Of a DNA stretch of 6,340 nucleotides, positions 1-4,887 are shown piece after piece (the first letter of the stretch is position 1; every line of letters starts with the position of its first letter). The notes under the pieces are model-generated. The model saw only the letters and a program-made list of their open reading frames with translations, ran no database searches and was not told the DNA's origin. The translations under genes and the position numbers were made by a program. Origin of the DNA: DSAR01 sp034437315 (GTDB lineage: Bacteria; Chloroflexota; Anaerolineae; B4-G1); the NCBI GenBank assembly GCA_034437315.1, contig DAOTUC010000197.1, positions 1-6,340 of the forward strand. The letters run 5' to 3'.

Positions 1-2
1 TT

Positions 3-9
3 CCTCCTT
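3..9 (-). promoter_or_regulatory. Ribosome binding site at the window edge
   Basis: On the minus strand these bases read AAGGAGG, a perfect match to the core anti-Shine-Dalgarno sequence. The surrounding sequence is A/G-rich and would be little structured. No start codon is available inside the window at suitable spacing, so the gene would begin a few bases to the left of position 1. The purine-rich context also makes a chance match more likely, which limits confidence. Confidence 0.5.
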
Positions 10-166
10 CTTTCTCTCATTATCATTTTGCAATCATAGACAATTCTCTTCTTGCTCACTCTTCTTTTCTCCCCAAAACCACCCCCTTTCCTAACGCTTC
101 AAGTGTACACCAAAAGATAAACGAAGTGAATAAAGCTGACGAATAAATGGAATTAAACGTGAAAGG

Positions 167-274
167 CTAAAAAACGCACAGAGAACAGCGGAGAATATCA
201 CACAGCATCAGATGGTCAATAAGGTCAATCGGCCCACAAGCTTGACTCGACATAGGGTTTTTCGACGACACCAT
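167..274 (-). CDS. Possible 35-residue leader peptide or small ORF (speculative)
   Basis: An ATG at 274-272 opens a 35-codon frame ending in TAG at 169-167. The peptide begins MVSSKNPMSSQ and carries four cysteines in its last 23 residues (positions 13, 25, 30 and 33). AGGAGG lies 1 nt before the ATG, too close for good initiation, and 4 nt before the next codon GTG, which could serve instead. The Shine-Dalgarno sequence lies inside a predicted stem-loop (246-287). A competing 26-codon frame (305-225, beginning MCWENR) overlaps it. No family is recognised. It may be a regulatory leader peptide, or chance in a non-coding leader. Confidence 0.15.
   Translation of the reverse strand: MVSSKNPMSSQACGPIDLIDHLMLCDILRCSLCVF
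192..219 (-). promoter_or_regulatory. Possible second promoter with extended -10 and repeated TTGACC
   Basis: Minus strand: TTGACC at 219-214 (5 of 6 match to TTGACA), a 16-nt spacer, then TATTCT at 197-192 (4 of 6 match to TATAAT) preceded by the extended -10 dinucleotide TG (TGaTATTCT). A second ATTGACC copy sits 9 nt upstream (229-223), so the heptamer ATTGACC occurs twice in tandem with a 2-nt gap. It could be a downstream promoter for the gene beyond the window edge, with the repeat acting as an activator or repressor site. This is sequence resemblance only. Confidence 0.35.
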
Positions 275-287
275 CCCTCCTATCGAG
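246..287 (-). promoter_or_regulatory. Predicted leader stem-loop covering a Shine-Dalgarno sequence
   Basis: In the minus-strand RNA, CUCGAUAGG (287-279) can pair with CCUA-UG-UCGAG (256-246). This gives a 9-bp stem with a 2-nt bulge and a 22-nt loop. The stem and loop contain AGGAGGG followed by AUG, so folding would partly hide a ribosome binding site. It lies about 65 nt downstream of the strong promoter at 358-386. No known riboswitch or ribosomal-protein leader was recognised. The structure is read by eye from one sequence, with no covariation evidence. Confidence 0.3.
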
Positions 288-338
288 ACGATTCTCCCAG
301 CACATCCTCTCCCTTACAATCGTGCTTCCTACCTGGGG

Positions 339-354
339 ACGTAACGAAGTACGT
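339..354. repeat. Palindrome over the expected transcription start
   Basis: ACGTA at 339-343 and TACGT at 350-354 form a perfect 5-bp inverted repeat around 6 nt. It lies immediately downstream of the -10 box at 358-363, so it would cover roughly -3 to +13 of the predicted transcript. That is a classic position for a dimeric repressor operator. It could equally be a small stem at the RNA 5' end, or chance. Confidence 0.3.
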
Positions 355-357
355 GTA

Positions 358-386
358 AATATAACACAACTCCTCTTGTCTGTCAA
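358..386 (-). promoter_or_regulatory. Strong housekeeping-sigma promoter
   Basis: Minus strand: TTGACA at 386-381 (perfect -35), a 17-nt spacer, and TATATT at 363-358 (5 of 6 match to TATAAT). Spacing is optimal. It starts 11 nt after the protease stop codon and points away from the protease, so it would drive the leader and the gene beyond the left edge, with transcription starting near 351. It implies that the next gene can be transcribed independently of the kinase-protease cluster. Confidence 0.65.
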
Positions 387-397
387 CACCACATCAA

Positions 398-2593
398 TTA
401 AACCGCCTCCCCACACCGGGGACAGAAGCGCGCGCCTTCCCGTAATGGCTGCCCGCAATGGCGGCAACGCCGCGGCGGCTGTCCCTGCGACAAAATTTGG
501 CCGCAATTGGGGCAGAAACGGGCGTCGGAACGCACCGCGTCCCCACAAGCGGGACAACGAGGCGATGGGGATGCGGAAGGAGTAGGCGGAGGCGGCGCGT
601 AGGGTTGAGGCTGGGGCGGAGGCGGCGGCGTGGGCGGCGGGACCGGTTGACGTCGAGCGGGTGACCGGCGGGCGATGAACATGCCCACAGCGAAGATCAA
701 CAACAACCCGCCTCCCAAACAACACAGCCCCCCGGAGAGGAGGCCCAGACCGGTCAACGCCAACAGGCCCGTCCCATCCCCGGCGGGCGGCGTATGAGCG
801 ATCGGCGTGGCGTAAACGACCGCGGTCGGCGTGACCAGGGGCATCGGGGTCGCCGCGGGGCCCGGCGTCGCCGTCGGATGCGGGGCCGCCGCGACGTTGG
901 GCGGTGGTGGTAGTTGCAAGCGGCCATAGCCATAACCGGTATCCGGCCCCGCCTCGCCCAGGTCGACCGCGTGGCGCATGAGAAAGTCGGCCACCTCCTG
1001 GCGGGAGAGATGGGGATGCGCCTGCCAGATCAAAGCGGCCGCCCCGGCGACGTGGGGGCATGAGGAGGAGGTGCCGTCAAATTCCTCCACGCCGTACGTC
1101 GCGCCAGAGACGCCCGTCGGCGCCGAGATCTCCGGCTTGAGCCGCCCGTCGGCGGTCGGTCCCTGGGAACTGTATTCGGCCAGGGAATCGTCCTGCCAAT
1201 TAGCCGCGCCCACCGTCAGCGATCCCACCGCGTCGGCCGGCGGGCAGAGGCTGTAGGCCGGCGAGGGATAAGCGACCTCGGCGCCGTTGACGAAGATGTC
1301 CAGGATGGCGGGATGATCGATCTGGTAGGCCGAGACGACGGCATAGACGACGGCGCCGCCGGTCTCGTAACGCAGCCACTCGACCGGCTCATGCCCGGCC
1401 TCGCCGCTCTGGGTATCCTGGGAAGAGGCCAACTCGTTGCCGTTCACGTCGTATAAAAAAAGTTCGTAATCCTGGGAAGCCCGTCCCCAATCGTCGTCCC
1501 AATTGAGCGCCACGGCCACGTAACCGCCGTTGTAAAGCGCCAGCATCTCCTCGCCGGGCGCGAATTCGTGCAGGTCGTCGCCGTCCTCGTCGGTGAAGAC
1601 GCCCCGGTAATGGGCGAGGGCCTTGTTGCCGGAGGAATTGACCCACAGGACCCCCTGGCTTGCCAGATCGTCTATCAACCGGGCGTCCCAACCGGTCCCG
1701 TCCCGGGGCCCGGAGATTCCGCTGGCTGAATGGGAGATGATGTGCACCCCATGCCCCATCAGCCAATCGACCGCCTCGCCCATCGCGGCGTCGCTGCCGT
1801 CATACCAGGCAAAAAAAAGCGCCGCCTCCGGGGCGACCTCGTGCACGATCTCGGCGCAAGCGGTCCCGTGGATCTCCTCGCTATCGTACCAGCCGAAGGT
1901 CTGCATCACCACACTGTCGGGCAGTTCAGTGGATAGCAGCGCCTCGTAACCGGCGAATCCCAGGTCCAGGACGCCGACGCGCAACCCCGACCCGGTGAAC
2001 CCGGCCTGATGCCACGCCTCCGCGTCGACGACGCCCACGCCCTCCCCCTCAATGCCACTGCCGTCGTTGGCGCGGGGTTCCGGCAGTTGCACGCCGATGA
2101 CGTGCTCCAATTCGGTCAACTGCTCGAAAACGGCGCCTGGATTATCCCGCTCGAGTTCCGCCTCGATCAGCGCCAGCGGCACGGCGACGTTGACGCGGTC
2201 CCGGTAGGCGCTGACGACCGCCACCCCGACCCCCTCCAACTGTTGCACCAGCGGCCCGTGCTCCTCGGTATCGAGCACGAGCGTGACCGCCACGTCGCCG
2301 CCCGGCGTGAGCATATCCCGCTTACGGGCCAGTTCCAACGCCGCCGCCTCCCCACCCTCCTGGTAAGCGATCAGGAAATCCTTGTACGCCGAAGCCAGCT
2401 CCGGGTTATCCAGAATAGTCGACAATTCGGGGTATTGTGCCGCCAATTCGTCCAGGGAGGCGGGCAGCGTGATCTCCGGCATCGGCGGGGTCCGGTCTCG
2501 GCCCTCCGTGAAATACACGACGCCGGCCGCGCCGATGAGTAGCAAACCTAAAACGAGTAATGCGATTAACACGCGACGGTCGATTGTTTTCAT
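398..2593 (-). CDS. Membrane-tethered S8 (subtilisin-like) serine protease with C-terminal double zinc ribbon
   Basis: A 731-residue protein. Residues 8-28 form an N-terminal signal anchor or signal peptide after a basic start (KTIDRR). Residues 100-175 look like a propeptide-type domain. The S8 domain spans about 185-560: Asp210 (GVLD), His242 (HGTACAEIVHEVAP), oxyanion Asn323 (SSGN) and Ser509 (GTSSSCPHVAG), so the catalytic set is complete. About 185 residues separate Asn323 from Ser509 and hold a beta-rich insert (DEDGDD, then alternating strands). A Pro/Thr linker (570-606) leads to a second membrane segment (about 609-641), followed by RRSPARR, a proline-rich stretch, and two zinc ribbons (Cys680/683/694/697 and 710/713/724/727). 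Positive-inside signals place the protease outside and the ribbons in the cytoplasm, if the first segment is an uncleaved anchor or a cleaved signal. The open frame extends upstream to 2800, but that part overlaps the cupin gene out of frame. ATG 2593 is chosen because it follows AGGA by 9 nt and begins the hydrophobic leader. The substrate is unknown. Confidence 0.9.
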   Translation of the reverse strand: MKTIDRRVLIALLVLGLLLIGAAGVVYFTEGRDRTPPMPEITLPASLDELAAQYPELSTILDNPELASAYKDFLIAYQEGGEAAALELARKRDMLTPGGDVAVTLVLDTEEHGPLVQQLEGVGVAVVSAYRDRVNVAVPLALIEAELERDNPGAVFEQLTELEHVIGVQLPEPRANDGSGIEGEGVGVVDAEAWHQAGFTGSGLRVGVLDLGFAGYEALLSTELPDSVVMQTFGWYDSEEIHGTACAEIVHEVAPEAALFFAWYDGSDAAMGEAVDWLMGHGVHIISHSASGISGPRDGTGWDARLIDDLASQGVLWVNSSGNKALAHYRGVFTDEDGDDLHEFAPGEEMLALYNGGYVAVALNWDDDWGRASQDYELFLYDVNGNELASSQDTQSGEAGHEPVEWLRYETGGAVVYAVVSAYQIDHPAILDIFVNGAEVAYPSPAYSLCPPADAVGSLTVGAANWQDDSLAEYSSQGPTADGRLKPEISAPTGVSGATYGVEEFDGTSSSCPHVAGAAALIWQAHPHLSRQEVADFLMRHAVDLGEAGPDTGYGYGRLQLPPPPNVAAAPHPTATPGPAATPMPLVTPTAVVYATPIAHTPPAGDGTGLLALTGLGLLSGGLCCLGGGLLLIFAVGMFIARRSPARRQPVPPPTPPPPPQPQPYAPPPPTPSASPSPRCPACGDAVRSDARFCPNCGQILSQGQPPRRCRHCGQPLREGARFCPRCGEAV

Positions 2594-2602
2594 AAGACAC
2601 CA

Positions 2603-2606
2603 TCCT
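2603..2606 (-). promoter_or_regulatory. Ribosome binding site of the S8 protease
   Basis: AGGA on the minus strand lies 9 nt before ATG 2593 and supports this start over the upstream extension of the frame. It sits 3 nt after the end of the hairpin at 2610-2640, so that structure could affect access to it. Confidence 0.6.
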
Positions 2607-2622
2607 GAGCGAATGAGCGAAT
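2607..2622. repeat. Two tandem octamers (left copy of the cupin-flanking repeat)
   Basis: Two exact copies of GAGCGAAT occupy 2607-2614 and 2615-2622, followed by the degenerate unit CAGCGGGC. The reverse complement (ATTCGCTC) matches the octamer family TCGCTgAT found at 2953-3008 on the opposite strand. The gene between the two arrays is the cupin. Confidence 0.7.
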
Positions 2623-2640
2623 CAGCGGGCCGCTCATTCG
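2610..2640 (-). repeat. 10-bp perfect inverted repeat at the cupin-protease junction
   Basis: CGAATGAGCG at 2610-2619 and CGCTCATTCG at 2631-2640 are exact reverse complements separated by 11 nt. In the mRNA they form a 10-bp stem containing the cupin stop codon (2636-2634) and ending 3 nt before the protease ribosome binding site. No U-tract follows, so it is not a standard intrinsic terminator. It may be an mRNA-processing or stability hairpin, or a device that tunes protease translation. Confidence 0.55.
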
Positions 2641-2912
2641 AACGTGTAATGTTTCCGGATAGGTTCCACGACCTTCCAGGTACAGGCCATGCCTTTGGGG
2701 AACGTCGCCAGGTCGCCTTTCTGGATCTCGACCGGGTCGCCCTCGTCGGGCGTGACGATGACGCGCCCTTCCAGGACGTAACAGGTCTCAGTGGCGTCAT
2801 ATGCCCAGGGGAATTCCGAGACTTCTTTAGTCCAAATGGGCCAGCCCTTCACGCCCAAATCGTCCAACTGTTCTTCGTCGGGGTTGTGTTCGATCTTGAT
2901 CTCGTCGACCAT
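2634..2912 (-). CDS. Small single-domain cupin protein (Cupin_3/DUF861-like)
   Basis: A 92-residue protein, essentially one cupin beta-barrel and nothing else. Recognisable elements are the FPWAYDATETCYVLEG strand pair (34-49), VIVTPDEGDPVEI (51-63), the KGDLATFPKGMACTW turn (65-79) and the terminal PIRKHYTF (84-91). These resemble the Cupin_3 (DUF861) group related to EutQ and ureidoglycine aminohydrolases. The usual HxH of cupin motif 1 is replaced by Thr-Glu-Thr-Cys-Tyr (41-45), so classical metal binding may be altered or absent. No signal peptide is present, so it is cytoplasmic. It lies between a kinase and a protease in the same direction, which may be functional or only positional. 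The start is fixed by a very strong Shine-Dalgarno. The function is unknown; a small-molecule-binding or enzyme role is possible. Confidence 0.85.
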   Translation of the reverse strand: MVDEIKIEHNPDEEQLDDLGVKGWPIWTKEVSEFPWAYDATETCYVLEGRVIVTPDEGDPVEIQKGDLATFPKGMACTWKVVEPIRKHYTFE

Positions 2913-2915
2913 TCA

Positions 2916-2923
2916 TCACCTCC
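2916..2923 (-). promoter_or_regulatory. Strong ribosome binding site of the cupin gene
   Basis: GGAGGTGA on the minus strand extends the anti-Shine-Dalgarno match well beyond the core, with core GGAGG 6 nt before ATG 2912. It is the best ribosome binding site of the four genes, suggesting the cupin is made at a higher level than its neighbours. Confidence 0.75.
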
Positions 2924-2952
2924 AGAAAATAAAGCGTTGAGCGCGCGCAGCG

Positions 2953-3008
2953 TCGCCCATTCGCTGATTCGCTGATTCGCTGACCCACTGACTCGCCCAT
3001 TCGCTTTC
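2953..3008. repeat. Tandem octanucleotide array between the kinase and cupin genes
   Basis: Seven consecutive 8-bp units can be laid out: TCGCCCAT, TCGCTGAT, TCGCTGAT, TCGCTGAC, CCACTGAC, TCGCCCAT, TCGCTTTC. The 13-mer TCGCCCATTCGCT occurs twice, at 2953 and 2993. The array fills most of the 94-nt gap and runs into the kinase stop codon (3009-3007). It belongs to the same octamer family as the inverted copies at 2607-2622. It may come from replication slippage or be a small dispersed repeat family. Confidence 0.75.
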
Positions 3009-4878
3009 AGGGCGCGCGCAATTCAAAATTATCAAATTCAAACAAGGCCGTGTCTCCCTCGTCAAGGAGCTCCAGGGCGATGCCTACCTGCCCCCTGGAC
3101 AACCGGCTTTCGTCAGTCTCGTCCACGTACTGATCGTTGATGTAAAAGGTGAAATGATCGCCCTCTCCCAGGACAGTCAGGCGGTTCCATTCGCCTGGGC
3201 GAATCGCCGACGTCTTGGTCCAGTCGATGATGGTATACCACTCACCCTCGTGCCGGATGGAGAATTTGAAGTATTGGCTATCCTCGATTTTGAACAGCCC
3301 GTAATTATCTGAATCGACCCGCCGGAATATCACGCCATACTGCGCAGTCTCGACCCCATTGACCTGCCGGGCTTCGGTCGTCATGTAGAAATCGTCGACT
3401 TCAATGAGGTCTGGAATGGTCCACCAGATCACGTCAGACAGCGCCTCCGCATCCCACACCAGCTTTCCATCCACCAGTTGGCGATTACCGACCGCCCGCG
3501 AGCCATCGTACTCGCCCAGGGACCAGTCGTTGGCGTCGTCATCGAAAGCGTCGCATTCGATGACGTCCCAATCGAGCGGGGCGAGCAACGAGCGATGCAG
3601 GCAAGCGCCCAGGGCGGAGATGGTCGCCTCGGCCTGTGCGGTCGCCGTGGCCTGTGCGGGTTCGAGCCGTGGGGTAGACGTCGCCTGGGCCTGGGCGGTC
3701 TTCGTCGCCTGAATCGACTCGGCGGTCGCCGCCGCATTGGCCTGAGCAATCGCCGTCGCCTGGGCCGCGCCGGTCGCCTGAGCCTGAGCGGTCGCCGTCT
3801 GGATCGACTCGCCGTGCTGCGCCAGTTGACCGACGCCCCAGATCAGCCCGACGCACACGAAGATGAAGAACAGCGCCGCGCCGCCCAACAACCATGGCCA
3901 GACCGGCCGCCGTCGGCCGGTCTCGGCTGCCGGGGCCGGGCGAGCGTCTGGAAGCGCCCGCTCATACGAGCGCGCCCGCCCGTACGAGCGCGCCTGCCCG
4001 TGCGTGGAGGAGGGCGGCGTCTGCGGCGCGACGCGCGCCGGTCTCGAAACCCTCTTCTCCCCCCCCAGCGCCGACGCCATCTCGGCGGCGCTCTGCCACC
4101 GTTCTGAGCGGGGCAGTTTGAGCGCCTTGAGAATCACCTGCTCCGTGTTTGAGCTGACGCGCGGGTTGAGATGGCGCACCGGGACGAAACGCTCTGGCGA
4201 GGCCATACGCAACGTCGCGGTGGGAGGCGCCTGCCCGACCAATGCGTGATAGATCGTCGCGCCCAGGCTGTAGACGTCGCTGCAGGGATCGGTATGTCCC
4301 ACGTCCGCCTCGTATTGCTCCGGGGGCGCATATTCCGGCGTCCCCATGCCGCGCATCGCCGTCCGTGTGCGAGGGTCATTGGGATCCCACAATTTCACCA
4401 GGCCAAAATCGACCAGCACCGCCCGACCATCCGGCCGGATGACGACGTTCTGCGGCTTGACGTCCCGGTGGATGATGCCCTGCCGGTGACAATAGCCCAA
4501 CGCATCCAACAACTGGCGCGCCCAATCGAGCGCGTTCTCCTCAGGCAGCGCCCCTCGCTGCTTGATGATGTCGGACAGGCTCTTTCCCTCGACAAAATCC
4601 ATCACCAGGTAAGCGTTCCCGCCCTCTTCAAAGAAATCGGTCACCCGAACGAGGTGGGGGTGAATGAGCCGGGCCAGCACTGTGGCCTCCTGGCGGAACT
4701 GTTGCCGCAACTGATCCAGCATCTGGGGACTCAACCCCGGTTGCGGGATCATTTCCTTGAGCGCGACGGGCACGCTGAGGCGCATATCCCAAGCCCGATA
4801 GACGGCGCCCATGCCGCCCTGCCCCAGGAGCGATACGATTCGATAGCGAGTTTGCAATACGTCACCGGGTGTTAACAT
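3007..4878 (-). CDS. Transmembrane Ser/Thr protein kinase with external LamG-like domain
   Basis: A 623-residue Hanks-type (PknB-like) kinase. The kinase domain spans about 10-272: glycine loop LGQGGMGAVY (18-27), Lys41, Glu64, HRDVKPQN with Asp139 and Asn144, DFG at 157-159, and GTPEYAPPEQ (179-188). All catalytic residues are present and it is an RD kinase, so activation-loop phosphorylation is expected. A juxtamembrane linker carries an ARSY repeat, then GRRRP (321-325) and one membrane segment (about 326-349). Outside follow an Ala/Gln/Thr stalk (about 359-423), two cysteines (426, 442) that could form a disulfide, and a beta-rich domain (about 440-622) resembling LamG/DUF1080 concanavalin folds (GVIFRR, NYGLFKI, GEWNRLTV, HFTFYINDQYV, VGIALE). 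Such domains often bind glycans, so a sensor role is inferred. There are no PASTA repeats. The start is 9 nt past the FHA-kinase stop with AGGAG inside that gene's last codons, suggesting translational coupling. Confidence 0.93.
   Translation of the reverse strand: MLTPGDVLQTRYRIVSLLGQGGMGAVYRAWDMRLSVPVALKEMIPQPGLSPQMLDQLRQQFRQEATVLARLIHPHLVRVTDFFEEGGNAYLVMDFVEGKSLSDIIKQRGALPEENALDWARQLLDALGYCHRQGIIHRDVKPQNVVIRPDGRAVLVDFGLVKLWDPNDPRTRTAMRGMGTPEYAPPEQYEADVGHTDPCSDVYSLGATIYHALVGQAPPTATLRMASPERFVPVRHLNPRVSSNTEQVILKALKLPRSERWQSAAEMASALGGEKRVSRPARVAPQTPPSSTHGQARSYGRARSYERALPDARPAPAAETGRRRPVWPWLLGGAALFFIFVCVGLIWGVGQLAQHGESIQTATAQAQATGAAQATAIAQANAAATAESIQATKTAQAQATSTPRLEPAQATATAQAEATISALGACLHRSLLAPLDWDVIECDAFDDDANDWSLGEYDGSRAVGNRQLVDGKLVWDAEALSDVIWWTIPDLIEVDDFYMTTEARQVNGVETAQYGVIFRRVDSDNYGLFKIEDSQYFKFSIRHEGEWYTIIDWTKTSAIRPGEWNRLTVLGEGDHFTFYINDQYVDETDESRLSRGQVGIALELLDEGDTALFEFDNFELRAP
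3616..3798 (-). repeat. Coding Ala/Gln/Thr low-complexity stalk
   Basis: These bases encode residues 361-421 of the transmembrane kinase, made of short imperfect units such as TAQAQAT, AQATA and AEATI. The underlying DNA repeats elements like GTCGCC and GCCTGGGCC. IQTATAQAQAT (359-369) and IQATKTAQAQAT (389-400) look like one larger unit duplicated. It probably forms an extended or helical spacer lifting the LamG-like domain off the membrane. Repeat number may vary between strains. Confidence 0.7.
3964..3999 (-). repeat. Two tandem 18-bp coding repeats (GxARSY) in the juxtamembrane linker
   Basis: Residues 294-299 (GQARSY) and 300-305 (GRARSY) of the transmembrane kinase are encoded by two 18-bp units differing at two positions. 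A third, degenerate unit (ERALPD) follows. The repeat adds Arg, Ser and Tyr to the cytoplasmic segment just before the membrane helix. It could be an autophosphorylation target, but that is inference. Confidence 0.65.
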
Positions 4879-4887
4879 AAGCGTCCA

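Larger units (their letters stand above)
1..397 (-). other. AT-rich intergenic region, probable long leader of a downstream minus-strand gene
   Basis: This stretch after the protease stop codon contains no convincing protein gene. It is clearly more AT-rich than the coding DNA to its right. Read on the minus strand, it starts with a near-consensus promoter, continues through possible stem-loops, and becomes strongly purine-rich over about positions 92-1 (G-runs, then GA-rich sequence). It ends in a perfect AAGGAGG at 9-3. This order suggests a 5' leader of up to about 350 nt for a gene whose start codon is just beyond position 1. No tRNA, rRNA or riboswitch family was recognised. Which gene it serves cannot be seen. 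Confidence 0.55.

Noticed and set aside
167..200. Intrinsic terminator at the T6 tract (174-169, minus strand)
   Set aside because: No stable GC-rich hairpin precedes the T-run; the nearby CTGTG-like repeats are direct, not inverted.
225..1061. 278-codon minus-strand frame overlapping the 3' part of the protease gene
   Set aside because: It is Pro/Arg/Gly-rich, typical of a shadow frame in GC-rich DNA, and lies mostly inside the well-supported protease gene. Only its last 26 codons (305-225) fall in non-coding DNA, and their ribosome binding site is poor.
2594..2800. Upstream extension of the protease frame to 2800
   Set aside because: The extra 69 residues are Arg/Ser-rich with no recognisable motif and overlap the cupin gene in another frame. 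ATG 2593 has its own ribosome binding site and begins a clear hydrophobic leader.
2009..2975. Long plus-strand frames antisense to the protease and cupin
   Set aside because: The products have no recognisable domains and are opposite to genes with complete motifs.
2953..3008. CRISPR array
   Set aside because: The units are 8 bp and contiguous, without spacers, and no cas gene is present. It is a short tandem repeat.
4171..4875. 234-codon plus-strand frame antisense to the membrane kinase
   Set aside because: It is Arg/His/Gln-rich with no domain, and it mirrors kinase codons. It is a frame shadow.
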